A stretch of DNA of 64,000 nt, from positions 1-64,000 of the forward strand of contig JAEXYA010000004.1 of NCBI GenBank assembly GCA_023451825.1, written 5' to 3'. The stretch is from Pseudomonadota bacterium (GTDB lineage: Bacteria > Pseudomonadota > Alphaproteobacteria > Rhizobiales > Xanthobacteraceae). The stretch's first letter is position 1. Every line of letters begins with the position of its first letter. Positions 17,261 through 25,887 of this stretch are shown piece by piece. Both the position numbers and the translations under genes were made by a program. The notes beneath the pieces were generated by a model. It did no database searches. It was not told where the DNA came from and saw only the letters and a program-made list of their open reading frames with translations.

Positions 17261-18094
17261 GTGGACTGGATACTTCAAGTTTTCGATCCGGCGACGATCA
17301 AGTCGGTTATCACCCAGTTTCAGGTCGAGATGCAGCAGCCCGCTTTCTGGGTTGCCGTCGGCAAGATCATCTGGATCAACGTTCTGCTGTCGGGCGACAA
17401 CGCCCTCGTGATCGCGCTCGCCTGCCGCGGCCTCGAGCCGAAGCAGCGCATGTGGGGCATGATCCTCGGTGCCGCCGCTGCCGTCATTCTCCGTATCATT
17501 TTCACCGGCATCGTCGCCTCGCTGATGGCGCTGCCCTATCTCAAGCTGGTCGGCGGCCTCGCGCTGATCGTCATCGCGGCCAAGCTGCTGGTGCCCGAGC
17601 CTGAGGAAGAGGACGGTGTGAAGGCCGCCGCGAATTTGTGGGCGGCCGTGCAGATCGTGGTCATCGCCGACATCGTGATGAGCCTCGACAACGTCATCGC
17701 CGTGGCGGCTGCCGCCAATGGCAGCGTGCCGCTGCTGATCCTCGGCCTGGCCGTCAGCGTTCCGCTGATCGTGGCCGGCGCTGCGCTGATCATGGCGCTG
17801 CTCACCCGCCTGCCGGTCCTGGTGTGGCTCGGTGCCGCGCTGCTCGGCTGGGTCGCGGGCGAAGTCATCGCCACCGATCCGGCGATCCTGCCGGCGCTGC
17901 ACGGCCTGTTCGCCGGCTCGCTCGGCACCAGCCTTGACGGCGTGATGGCCTCGATCGGCAGCGGCGTTCGCTTCACCGGCGACGGCCATGGTGGCGAGAT
18001 CGTCTGCGGCCTGCTCGGCATCCTGGTGGTGCTGGCGATCGGCGGGCTGTGGCGTCGCCGCAGCATGGCTGCGCATGCGGAGCAGGCGGCGTAA
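17261..18094 (+). CDS. TerC family integral membrane protein
   Basis: A 277-residue protein with about seven hydrophobic helices. The two TerC acidic signatures are present: INVLLSGDNALVIALACRGL (about residues 45-64) and ADIVMSLDNVIAVAAAANGS (about 140-160), the membrane-embedded Asp-Asn pairs of the family. A cytosolic loop PEPEEEDGVKAAANL lies between the halves. Family members (Alx, YceF, YkoY) export manganese or help metallate exported proteins; that role is inferred. The start is GTG 17261 after GGGGCGCGCG. A strong terminator follows. No yybP-ykoY riboswitch is visible in the short leader. Confidence 0.88.
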   Translation: MDWILQVFDPATIKSVITQFQVEMQQPAFWVAVGKIIWINVLLSGDNALVIALACRGLEPKQRMWGMILGAAAAVILRIIFTGIVASLMALPYLKLVGGLALIVIAAKLLVPEPEEEDGVKAAANLWAAVQIVVIADIVMSLDNVIAVAAAANGSVPLLILGLAVSVPLIVAGAALIMALLTRLPVLVWLGAALLGWVAGEVIATDPAILPALHGLFAGSLGTSLDGVMASIGSGVRFTGDGHGGEIVCGLLGILVVLAIGGLWRRRSMAAHAEQAA

Positions 18095-18116
18095 GCCAAT
18101 CGCTTTCGAGACAGAG

Positions 18117-18144
18117 ACGGGCGCTTCGGCGCCCGTTTTCTTTT
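18117..18144 (+). terminator. Rho-independent terminator after the TerC gene
   Basis: ACGGGCGC, the loop TTCG, then GCGCCCGT, followed by TTTCTTTT. It lies 23 bases after the stop codon. Confidence 0.85.
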
Positions 18145-18145
18145 A

Positions 18146-18249
18146 TAGGATGGGTTGAGCGAAGGCGCGGAGCGCCGGAGCGAAAACCCATCAGCCGAGC
18201 TTGCGGCATCGACGGAATGATGGGTTTTCGCTGCGCTCAACCCATCCTA
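18146..18249. repeat. Palindromic repeat, family B, copy 1
   Basis: TAGGATGGGTTGAGC at the left and GCTCAACCCATCCTA at the right are perfectly complementary, with GAAAACCCATCA and TGATGGGTTTTC inside. It lies between the convergent TerC and ketopantoate reductase genes. Its right-hand CTA is the stop codon (TAG) of the minus-strand gene 18247-19182. Other copies are at 40594, 50088, 58831 and 62908. Confidence 0.88.
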
Positions 18250-19182
18250 CGATTCCGCGCCCAGCATCTTCCTTTCCCGCGCCTTCACGATCCCCACCAC
18301 CGTGTCATTCACCGGCGTCGGCACGCCGAGCGGCTTGCCGAGCCGCGGGATCGAGCCGTTGATCGCATCGATCTCGCAGCGGCGGCCGGCCTCGAAGTCC
18401 AGCAGCATCGATGGCTTGGCGTGCGGGATCTTGCCGCCGAGTTTGCGCACATGGGCGACGGGATCGCCGACATCGAGCTTGATCCCCGATGCATGCGCCA
18501 CGGCGATGGCTTCCTCGGCGCAGCCGCGCGCGACGTGCCACGCATCGGCATCGTCGATGATCTCGCCGATGGTCAGGCCGGTGGTGCAGGATGTGCCGGA
18601 GAAGGCGACATTCATGATCAGCTTCTCCCACACCATCTGCTTGATGTCGTCGAACAGCGCGACCTTGAAGCCGGCGGACTCCCAGATCTTTGCTGACGCT
18701 TGCACCAGCTGTTTCGGCAGGCCCGCATAGCTGCCGAAGCGGATCATCTCCATGCCGTTGTGATGGACATGACCGGGGCCGCGCATGGAGGCGCCGAAAC
18801 CGCCGACCACGCCAACCGCGATGCGATCGGCGCCAAGGATGGGCGCCGCGACTTCGGGCGAGCCGAGGCCGTTCTGGATCGTCTGCACCACGGTTTCGGG
18901 GCCGAGCAGGGGCGCGCAGCTGTTCGCGGCCGCTTCCACGTCGAATGCTTTTGTGGCGATGATGACGAGATCGCAGGGGCCTATGCCGTCAGTGGAGGTG
19001 GTGCCGTGGATCGGCACCGTGCGGTCGCCGCTGATGCCCTCGCAGCGCAGGCCCTTGCTGTCCATGGCTTCGGCATGATCGGGCCACGCCGTGATCGCAT
19101 GCACCTCGTGTCCGGCATCGACCATCAGCGCTGCATAGACCGAGCCCATTGCACCGCAGCCGACGATTGCGACTTTCGCCAT
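18247..19182 (-). CDS. 2-dehydropantoate 2-reductase (ketopantoate reductase) family protein
   Basis: A 311-residue NADPH-dependent reductase. It opens with MAKVAIVGCGAMGSVYAALM, a Rossmann GxGxxG motif, and continues with LVIIATKAFDVEAA, QTIQNGLGSPEV, and EKLIMNVAFSGTSCTTGL carrying the catalytic Lys-Asn pattern of PanE. It ends in EIDAINGSIPRLGKPLGVPT. PanE paralogues of other specificity are common, so pantothenate synthesis is not certain. Start ATG 19182 has AGGGAG eight bases before it, although the frame is open far upstream. It lies 53 bp after the sortase gene on the same strand. Confidence 0.88.
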   Translation of the reverse strand: MAKVAIVGCGAMGSVYAALMVDAGHEVHAITAWPDHAEAMDSKGLRCEGISGDRTVPIHGTTSTDGIGPCDLVIIATKAFDVEAAANSCAPLLGPETVVQTIQNGLGSPEVAAPILGADRIAVGVVGGFGASMRGPGHVHHNGMEMIRFGSYAGLPKQLVQASAKIWESAGFKVALFDDIKQMVWEKLIMNVAFSGTSCTTGLTIGEIIDDADAWHVARGCAEEAIAVAHASGIKLDVGDPVAHVRKLGGKIPHAKPSMLLDFEAGRRCEIDAINGSIPRLGKPLGVPTPVNDTVVGIVKARERKMLGAES

Positions 19183-19235
19183 TCTTTCGCTCCCTGTCAT
19201 TCGGCGGCGTTTCCTCGCCGCTCTGATGCGGGAGA

Positions 19236-19841
19236 CTACTTCGTCCGCGCGGGATCGAGCAATGCAATCGGAGATGTCGGTTGTTCGCCGAGCAAGGTGG
19301 CATGCACGACGTAGCGCAGTGGTCCGTCGGTCATGGCGTCCAGCGGCCAGCAGGTGGTCAGCGCTAGCCCCGTTGCATCGGCGCGGGCGTCGATCGTCGA
19401 GGCATCGAACGGGACGACCGAAGTGCCGGTGACGCGATAGCGGATATGGCGGCCGTCGCTGCGCGTCACATCGATCTCGTCGCCGATAACGACATCGCCG
19501 AGAAAACGGAAATGCGTATCGCGATGCGCGGAGTATACAGCGATGCCTGGCTCGCCGGCTTCGGGCGTGTTCTCCACATGGCCGGGGCCGAAAGCGAGCG
19601 CCTGTCCGCTGCTGCCATGCAAAGCGATGGCACTGGCGTGCAGCCGTTTCACCTCGATGCGCGCAACGGGCCAGGTATCGGCCCATGGCCACGGCTTGAC
19701 GGGCTGGCCGCTGGTGAGCGACGCGGCGAAGGCGCGGTCGAGCAGCACCTGCGCCAGCATGGCTTTGGCGTGGATATAGGCGCCCTGGCCGAACAGGAAG
19801 ATGCCGATCAGCGCCAGGAGGGCGATCACGATACGCAGCAT
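19236..19841 (-). CDS. Class GN sortase
   Basis: A Gram-negative sortase of 201 residues. An N-terminal membrane anchor (LRIVIALLALIGIFLFGQGA) is followed by the sortase barrel. The catalytic His is in AVYSAHRDTHFRFLGDV, the Cys in LALTTCWPLDAMT and the Arg in GPLRYVVHATLL; TTCWPLD is characteristic of class GN. It cleaves a C-terminal sorting signal in its partner, the adjacent VIT/VWA protein. ATG 19841 has AAGGA seven bases upstream. It follows its substrate gene by 89 bp, with two hairpins between them. Confidence 0.92.
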   Translation of the reverse strand: MLRIVIALLALIGIFLFGQGAYIHAKAMLAQVLLDRAFAASLTSGQPVKPWPWADTWPVARIEVKRLHASAIALHGSSGQALAFGPGHVENTPEAGEPGIAVYSAHRDTHFRFLGDVVIGDEIDVTRSDGRHIRYRVTGTSVVPFDASTIDARADATGLALTTCWPLDAMTDGPLRYVVHATLLGEQPTSPIALLDPARTK

Positions 19842-19871
19842 GATGATGTCCTTGCGGGATCAAGAAAGGAA

Positions 19872-19920
19872 GCGCGCGCGGCCGGGGACGCCGCGCGCAC
19901 CGGGAGGAACCATTCCTCCC
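19872..19920 (-). terminator. Tandem hairpins between the sortase-substrate gene and the sortase gene
   Basis: Read on the minus strand, GGGAGGAA-TGG-TTCCTCCC (8 bp stem) is followed by GCGCGCG...CGCGCGC and then TTCCTTTCTT. The second hairpin plus the pyrimidine tail looks like a leaky terminator or attenuator 10 bases after the substrate stop codon. It could keep sortase expression below that of its substrate. Confidence 0.55.
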
Positions 19921-19930
19921 GCAGTCACCG

Positions 19931-22195
19931 TCAGCGGGGGATCATCCGACGGCGGCCGAACATCAGAAGCAGCAAGCTCAGCGACAGCAGCACGACGCCG
20001 ATCATCATCTTCAGTTCTGCATCCGTGGCCGTCTTCGGCAGTTGCACGGCCGCAGGCTGTGCGATCGGCGCGGGCTGCGGTCGCTTCACCGCGGCGATCT
20101 GGCCCGACTCGCTGTCGGCCTCGGCACGACGTTCCGCAGGCTGGCGCTGCAACTTCTGGCGCTCGCCGAACACTTTTGCGAAATCCCAGCCCGCGGGCAG
20201 GTTTACCGGCAACTCCGAAAGCTTGAGTGGTTCGCCGGCCGGTCGGCTCGGTGTCTTGTCGATGGCGACGAGGCTGGTGAGCCGTGTGACCAACTGATGT
20301 TCGAGCGCGAGCGACAGGATGGCGCTGTCCGCCTCGGCCGGCTTCAGCTTGTTGAGCGTGCGCGCGACTTCGGCATCGTCGATCATGCGGCGCGCCCAGA
20401 CCTTTGAGAGGCCCTTGCCTTCGGCTGCGCGATCGAGCGGCAGAGTTACGGTCCATGGCTGATCGCCGATACGACCCTTGATGGTGACGGCGCCTGCGAG
20501 CTTGTCGAGACGTGCCGCGAGCACCAGCGGTTCGCCGCGATAGAGATCGGGCAGGGCATGCGGCGTGAGATCGGCCTTGGCGTCGGAGAACGACGCGGTG
20601 AGGCCGGTGACGACAGGGTTTTCCAGCTTGGCGAACAAATCGCGCATGCGGGTTTCCACCTGCGCCGTCGAGCCGATATGGGTGAAGGTGCCGCGGCCGA
20701 GTTCTGCAGCACGCGTCATCAGGAACGTGTTCGGCGCCGAGCCGATGCCGACCATGAATACCCGCGAGCGGCCCCGCAATGCGGTGATCGTATCGAACAG
20801 CTGCTGCTCGTTGCCGATGGCGCCATCGGTCAGGAAGACGACCTGACGGAGATAGGCACCATCGCTGTTGGCATCATCCGTGAGCGCGGCACGCATTGCC
20901 GGCACCATCTCGGTGCCGCCCGATGCCTGCAGGCTGCCGACATAGGACGTAGCAGTGTTGATGGCCTTGCTGTCGGCGGGCACGGATGCGGGAAACAGCA
21001 TGTCCATGGTGTGGTCGAAGCGGATGACATTGAAACGGTCGGTCGGCTGCAGGCGGCCGAGCGCGTAAGCGAGGCTGGCTTTCGCCTGGATGATCGAGGT
21101 GCCGCCCATCGAGCCGGAATTGTCGATCACGAAAATCACCTCGCGCGGCATCGGCTTCTGTTCGGCGGTCGCCGTCGGTGGCGTCACATAAGCGAGGAGA
21201 TAATCGGACTTGCCGACCTGTTCGCGAAACAAACCGACGGACGGCGCTTTCTCGGCGGCAGGCTTCCAGCTCAGTTCGAAATCGCGATCCGCAGGCACGG
21301 CGCCATCGGCCAGCGTGATGATGCGTGTGGCGTTGTCGGGGCTCTCGATAGTGACGCGGTGGTGATGGCTGGTGACGTCGCCGAGCGGAAAGCCGGCCTG
21401 CAGGCGCACGGTGATGGTGGTCGGATTGACCGGCGCATGTTTGGCGGGATCCAGCACGGGCTGGGCGATGCGGTCGCGATCCGGCACGGGATCGGCGGTT
21501 GCGCTGCCCCAGCCGCCGCCATCGGCGCGCAGATCCACGCTTTGCACGATCGGTTCGGAATTATAGCGGGGGCCGACCACCATCGGGATGCGCAGCGAGA
21601 AATCGCTGCCGTTCTGATGCACGGGTTCCTGATATTCGATCTGCACCAGCACGGTCTCGCCCGGGCCGATATTGGCGACGGCATTGGTGAAGATGTTGGG
21701 GCGCTGCTGCTCGGTGAGCGCTGCTTTCTGGCCGGCTTGCTTCGCCTGCTCATAGACGGCGCGCGCCTGTCCGCGTTCCTTGATGTCGCCGACCACCACG
21801 CGATCGCCGATCACCAGTTTCAGCGTGTCCACGGCGCCGCCTTGCGGCAGCGGATACATGTAGGTGGCCTCGACCCAATCACTGGTGGGATTGCGAAAAA
21901 TCTGCGTGACGCGGGCACGCATGGTCGGCCCGGACACGGTGAGGTCGACATCGATCCCGAGACGCGTTGCTTCGGTGTTGCCGGTCTCGGATTTGATGAT
22001 GAGCGCGCCGGAGCGGGGCGCTTCGTCTGATGTCGCCGACCATGCGGGGCTGAGATCGAACAGCAGCAATCCGATGCCGAGCATGAAAGCTGCAACACCG
22101 CCGAGCGTGAACAGCAATATCTGCTCGATGAGATCAGGCAGGCCGGTGACGCCGCGTTCGTCGGCGTCGTGATGGTCGTAGTCGATGGTGGTCAT
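19931..22195 (-). CDS. Sortase-target protein with VIT and VWA domains and an LPKTA sorting signal
   Basis: A 754-residue envelope protein. Domain order: cytosolic head, membrane helix (about 22-45), VIT domain (about 75-200; TQIFRNPTSDWVEATYMYPL, QARAVYEQAKQAGQKAAL), VWA domain (about 360-520) with a complete metal site DNSGSMGG, and a C-terminal tripartite sorting signal: LPKTATDAELK, a hydrophobic helix, and GRRRMIPR. This matches the proteins known as marine proteobacterial sortase targets, always found beside a class GN sortase, as here. The frame is open to 22288, but ATG 22195 has CGGGAG nine bases before it. Its function beyond being a sortase substrate is unknown. Confidence 0.93.
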   Translation of the reverse strand: MTTIDYDHHDADERGVTGLPDLIEQILLFTLGGVAAFMLGIGLLLFDLSPAWSATSDEAPRSGALIIKSETGNTEATRLGIDVDLTVSGPTMRARVTQIFRNPTSDWVEATYMYPLPQGGAVDTLKLVIGDRVVVGDIKERGQARAVYEQAKQAGQKAALTEQQRPNIFTNAVANIGPGETVLVQIEYQEPVHQNGSDFSLRIPMVVGPRYNSEPIVQSVDLRADGGGWGSATADPVPDRDRIAQPVLDPAKHAPVNPTTITVRLQAGFPLGDVTSHHHRVTIESPDNATRIITLADGAVPADRDFELSWKPAAEKAPSVGLFREQVGKSDYLLAYVTPPTATAEQKPMPREVIFVIDNSGSMGGTSIIQAKASLAYALGRLQPTDRFNVIRFDHTMDMLFPASVPADSKAINTATSYVGSLQASGGTEMVPAMRAALTDDANSDGAYLRQVVFLTDGAIGNEQQLFDTITALRGRSRVFMVGIGSAPNTFLMTRAAELGRGTFTHIGSTAQVETRMRDLFAKLENPVVTGLTASFSDAKADLTPHALPDLYRGEPLVLAARLDKLAGAVTIKGRIGDQPWTVTLPLDRAAEGKGLSKVWARRMIDDAEVARTLNKLKPAEADSAILSLALEHQLVTRLTSLVAIDKTPSRPAGEPLKLSELPVNLPAGWDFAKVFGERQKLQRQPAERRAEADSESGQIAAVKRPQPAPIAQPAAVQLPKTATDAELKMMIGVVLLSLSLLLLMFGRRRMIPR

Positions 22196-22381
22196 GTCAG
22201 GCACTCCCGAAGCATTGCGATGGTGCAAGTGTTGCGAAATGTGCGGCCGGCGGACGAGCGTGATGATCGGCATTGTTTGGCCGTTCACCGCCGCACATGC
22301 GCGATCGGCGATGTGCGCATGTGCGGATTTGTGCTGACTTGTCCGTCTGCTATTGTGTCGGACGCAATGACAGGGGTGACG

Positions 22382-23152
22382 ATGCAGACGCCGGACAAGC
22401 AGCTTTCCGACGAACAGAGCCGGGATATTGCCGCCACCATTCGCGAAGAACTCGCGCGCCGCCGCATCTCGCGGCAGACATTGGCCGAGCAGGCCAAGCT
22501 CAGCATCTCGACATTGGAGAAAGCGCTCGGAGGACGGCGGCCGTTTACGCTGGCAACGACCGTACGGCTTGAAGAAGCGCTTGGCGTTTCGTTGCGCAAA
22601 GGCGCGGACATGCCGGCTGCAACTGTGCCGTCCATGGGCAATGGCGATGTCGCGCCCGACAGTCTCGGCGCCTATTCGCGCCGCTCCATGAGCTGGATTG
22701 CCGGCGCCTATGTCACGCTGCGGCCGTCATTCGGCGAGGCCGGGTCGATCTATGCCTATCGCACCGAGATCGCGTGGGACGCCATGGGCTCCTGCTACGA
22801 GTTTCGCGAAGCGGAGCGGCAGGACGCAGCCTATACGCAGTTTGGCGAAGTATCGGTGCCGAACCAGTCCGGCCACATCTATTTCGTCACCAACCGCAAC
22901 GGGCAGTTTCGCCTGATCACGGTGTCGCGGCCGACCATTGCCGGGGAGATGTACGGGATCATCAACACGCTGCTCGCCGGTCGCGGCTCGCTGCTGACGC
23001 CGATCGCGGCACCTATCGCTTATGTGCCGATGGCGGGGATCGCGGCGCCGAGTTATGGGCGGATCGCGGCGGGTACGCCGAACTACGATCTGTATCGGGC
23101 CCATCTGCAGAAGATCATGGACGAGCCGTTCGCCATGTTCCTGCAGGGCTAA
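22382..23152 (+). CDS. XRE-type transcriptional regulator with an uncharacterised C-terminal domain
   Basis: A 256-residue protein. Residues 20-75 form a helix-turn-helix: ARRRISRQTLAEQAKLSIST then LEKALGGRRPFTLATTVRLE. The remaining 180 residues (SMSWIAGAYVTLRPSFGEAG; ETIAWDAMGSCYEF-like region; SGHIYFVTNRNGQFRLITV) match no domain I recognise and could be a ligand-sensing module. It is divergent from the VIT/VWA sortase-target gene (186 bp between starts), so it may control that cassette, though this is inference. ATG 22382 has AGGGGTGA just upstream; ATG 22367 is an alternative. Confidence 0.8.
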   Translation: MQTPDKQLSDEQSRDIAATIREELARRRISRQTLAEQAKLSISTLEKALGGRRPFTLATTVRLEEALGVSLRKGADMPAATVPSMGNGDVAPDSLGAYSRRSMSWIAGAYVTLRPSFGEAGSIYAYRTEIAWDAMGSCYEFREAERQDAAYTQFGEVSVPNQSGHIYFVTNRNGQFRLITVSRPTIAGEMYGIINTLLAGRGSLLTPIAAPIAYVPMAGIAAPSYGRIAAGTPNYDLYRAHLQKIMDEPFAMFLQG

Positions 23153-23175
23153 CAGGTTTTGTTTCGGTCCTATCT

Positions 23176-23299
23176 TGTCCCGGACGCGATGCGGCGCACT
23201 TGTGCCGCTTCGCAGAGCCGGGACCGTCACAAATTCCGGCGTCGTGTACGGTCCCGGTTCTGCGACGCAACGCTACGCGTTGCATCGCGCCCGGGACAC
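23176..23299. repeat. Palindromic repeat, family G
   Basis: TTGTCCCGGACGCGATGC at the left is nearly the reverse complement of GCATCGCGCCCGGGACA at the right. Inner arms GCAGAGCCGGGACCGT and ACGGTCCCGGTTCTGC are also nearly complementary. It fills the gap between the convergent XRE and histone-like genes. One copy in the window. Confidence 0.75.
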
Positions 23300-23316
23300 A
23301 GGTCGAAGCAGCAAGC

Positions 23317-23715
23317 TCAGGATTTCTTCTTCTTGGCCTTCGCCTTCGGAGTTACAGCCTTCTTGGCCTTTGCAGCCTTCTTGACCGGCTTGGGCGCCTT
23401 CTCTTTGGCCTTCTCAGCAGCCTTGGCGGCATCAGCGACAGCCTTCGCTGCCGAAATCTCCGCAGCCATGCGCATGGATCGGGCAAAGCTGTCGGCGGCG
23501 TTGTCAGCCGAGACCTGAAGCCGGCGCACCGCCGCAGCGCCTTGCTCGACCACATCCTTGGCGGCCTGCTTGTAGCGCTCCTTGCCCGCGGCATCCTTGG
23601 CCTTGGCGGCCAGGCCGTTGAAATGATCGCGCCGCGCCTTGATGGCTGCGAGAAGCGTCTTGTTCTGCTGCTTCGCGGTCTGCCGGATGACCACGTCGAT
23701 ATCGGCGCCCGCCAT
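23317..23715 (-). CDS. Histone-H1-like protein with a Lys/Ala tail
   Basis: A 132-residue protein. Residues 1-90 are helical and charged (MAGADIDVVIRQTAKQQNKT; RRDHFNGLAAKAKDAAGKER; AAAVRRLQVSADNAADSFAR). Residues 95-132 form a lysine, alanine and proline tail ending KAKAKKKKS. The composition resembles bacterial H1-like or phasin-like proteins, so binding to DNA or polyanions is plausible; a polyphosphate partner is speculative. ATG 23715 follows AAGGAAG by six bases. It is divergent from the adenylate cyclase gene. Confidence 0.72.
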   Translation of the reverse strand: MAGADIDVVIRQTAKQQNKTLLAAIKARRDHFNGLAAKAKDAAGKERYKQAAKDVVEQGAAAVRRLQVSADNAADSFARSMRMAAEISAAKAVADAAKAAEKAKEKAPKPVKKAAKAKKAVTPKAKAKKKKS

Positions 23716-23879
23716 ATCTTGCTTCCTTAATGATCGGTTAAACACTTGCTCGCCCAGACTATGCGGTTACCGCTATTGCTTTGCAATCGGCGGCGCGCCC
23801 GCATAATGCTTGGACGATCGGAGCACTCGCATAGCACCGATAATGTTCGAGTTTTGCTAACGCGGGCGGCTTCGGGGTG

Positions 23880-25835
23880 ATGAAAAACACGCGCTTCCGC
23901 GTCAGTTTCCGGACGTCGATCATCGCCGTGTTCGTCGGCCTGGTGCTGACGGTGGGGCTGGCGTTGCTCTATCTCAGCTTCAATCGGGTCAATGCCATCG
24001 TGCGGACGGCTGCATCGTCCTATCTCAGCACGGTGGCGCAGGCCTCTGCCGACAGCATCGATGGCCAGCTCAAAGCGGTGCGCGGCAATCTCGATATCCT
24101 GCGCGGGATTCCGTCGGTGCAGGAAGCCGACATCGTCGACAACCTGCGCTTCTATAGCCTGCTGGCCTCGATGCTGCGGAATAACGCCCAGCTATCCAAT
24201 CTCTATGTCGGTTACGCGGATGGCGCCTTCATCGAGTTCGATTTCATCGATCGATCAGGCCCGGAGGCTCGCAAGCGCGTCGGCGCGCCGGACGGCGCCA
24301 AGTTTCGGCTGTTCGTCATCGCGAAGTCGGCGACCAGCGGTGAGTTGCAGGCGACAACATCGTTCCTGGACGACGCCCTGCGTGTGCTCTCGCACGCATC
24401 GGGACCGGATGATTTCGATCCGCGCAAGCGGCCCTGGTACGATGGCGCCTTCGAGCCCGATGCCGCATTGCTCACCGCGCCGTACATTTTCCATCTCACC
24501 GACAATGTCGGCTACACCGTGCGCATGCCGATCGGCGGCGCGCGCGAAGGCGTTGTCGCAGGCGACATCCTGATCGGCGAGGCCGAGACGATGTTGCGCC
24601 AGCAGGGACTCGGTAAATCCGGCATGGCGTTTCTGTTCGATGATGCCGGCCGGGTGATCGCGCATCCGGATCTCTCGGAATGGTTCAATGCGCGTCATAC
24701 GGGTACCGGTCTCGCCGAACTGCCGCGCCTGAGTGATGTCGATACGGTTGGTGCAACGGCTGCGATCGAGGCGTGGCGTCGGACAGGCGTGGGGGAGCAA
24801 TTCTTCCGGGATCGCGACGGGCGCGAATATCTGGCGGCGATCCGGCCCATCATCATTGCGGGGACCGCCGACCTGCGTGTCGTCGTTTTTGCGCCGATCG
24901 ATGAGTTCTATTCGGAGATCGTTGCGGAACGGCGCTCGCTCATCATCGTCGCCATTCTCCTGTTGCTGGCTGCACTGCCGGCAGCATTCCTGATCGGCAA
25001 CCGCTTGTCACTGTCGCTGCGTATCCTTGCGCGTGAGGTGGAGCGCATTCAGCGATTCCGCTTCTCGAACATGCCGAGGCTTCGCTCGCCGATCCGCGAG
25101 ATCGACGATCTCGGACGATCCGTTTATACGATGCGCTCGCTGGTGCAGACGTTTTCGAATTTCGTGCCGAAGCGGCTGGTGCAGCAATTGGTGGACACCG
25201 GCGAATCCATGGAGCTCGGCGGCACGCGCCGCGAGGCGACGATCCTGTTCACCGATGTGGAGAATTTCACGCCTCTGACCGAGGACAAGGATCCGACCCA
25301 AGTGATGCTCTATACGTCGCGCTACTTCGCCGCGATCTCCAATGTCATCGCTGCGCATCAGGGCACGGTCGATAAATTCATCGGCGATGCGGTCATGGGC
25401 ATCTGGAATGCGCCGGTGGAGCAGGACGATCACGTGCTGCAGGCCTGCGAAGCGGTGCTGCGCTGTATAGAGGTCAACGAAGCCCTGAACGAGGAATTCG
25501 AACGCGAAGGCTGGCCAGCTTACAACACGCGCTTCGGATTGCATGTCGGCGACGCCATGATCGGCAATATCGGATCGTCCGATCGCATGAATTATACAGC
25601 GCTCGGCGCCACGGTGAATCTGGCATCACGCCTCGAGACGCTCAACAAGGAGCACGGAACCCGGGTATTGGTCAGCCAGGCGGTGAGGGACGTGGCTCAG
25701 TCTCGGTTTGCTTTTCGAAGCGTTGGCACCATGACGCCAAAGGGGTTTGCGAAGGCCGTGGGCGTGTATGAATTGCTCGGCCGCACCGACGTCGCGGAAC
25801 AGCCGCCGGCGGATGTCGCCAGCCCCGCTGTTTGA
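23880..25835 (+). CDS. Membrane-bound class III adenylate cyclase with an extracytoplasmic sensor domain
   Basis: A 651-residue protein. Helix 1 (about 14-34) and helix 2 (about 355-372) flank a periplasmic dCache-like domain containing DPRKRPWYDGAF, a typical ligand-binding signature. A short HAMP-like linker leads to the cyclase domain (about 430-640): metal Asp in ATILFTDVENFTPL and in DKFIGDAVMGIWNAP, base-reading Lys in VDKF, and transition-state Asn and Arg in ATVNLASRLE. All key residues are present, so activity is expected. The Thr in YTALGATVN fits bacterial ATP cyclases. GTG 23877 directly precedes the ATG. A TetR gene follows within 53 bases. Confidence 0.92.
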   Translation: MKNTRFRVSFRTSIIAVFVGLVLTVGLALLYLSFNRVNAIVRTAASSYLSTVAQASADSIDGQLKAVRGNLDILRGIPSVQEADIVDNLRFYSLLASMLRNNAQLSNLYVGYADGAFIEFDFIDRSGPEARKRVGAPDGAKFRLFVIAKSATSGELQATTSFLDDALRVLSHASGPDDFDPRKRPWYDGAFEPDAALLTAPYIFHLTDNVGYTVRMPIGGAREGVVAGDILIGEAETMLRQQGLGKSGMAFLFDDAGRVIAHPDLSEWFNARHTGTGLAELPRLSDVDTVGATAAIEAWRRTGVGEQFFRDRDGREYLAAIRPIIIAGTADLRVVVFAPIDEFYSEIVAERRSLIIVAILLLLAALPAAFLIGNRLSLSLRILAREVERIQRFRFSNMPRLRSPIREIDDLGRSVYTMRSLVQTFSNFVPKRLVQQLVDTGESMELGGTRREATILFTDVENFTPLTEDKDPTQVMLYTSRYFAAISNVIAAHQGTVDKFIGDAVMGIWNAPVEQDDHVLQACEAVLRCIEVNEALNEEFEREGWPAYNTRFGLHVGDAMIGNIGSSDRMNYTALGATVNLASRLETLNKEHGTRVLVSQAVRDVAQSRFAFRSVGTMTPKGFAKAVGVYELLGRTDVAEQPPADVASPAV

Positions 25836-25887
25836 TTGCGCCAATTCGCGCTATACGGGCCGAACCGTCACCGAACGCAGCTCTTTC

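Noticed and set aside
17009..18076. 355-codon frame antisense to ndk/TerC
   Set aside because: It is extremely Asp/His/Gln-rich and opposite two well-supported genes.
20558..22030. 490-codon open frame antisense to the VIT/VWA gene
   Set aside because: It has biased Arg/His/Gly composition and sits opposite a protein with clear domains and sorting signal.
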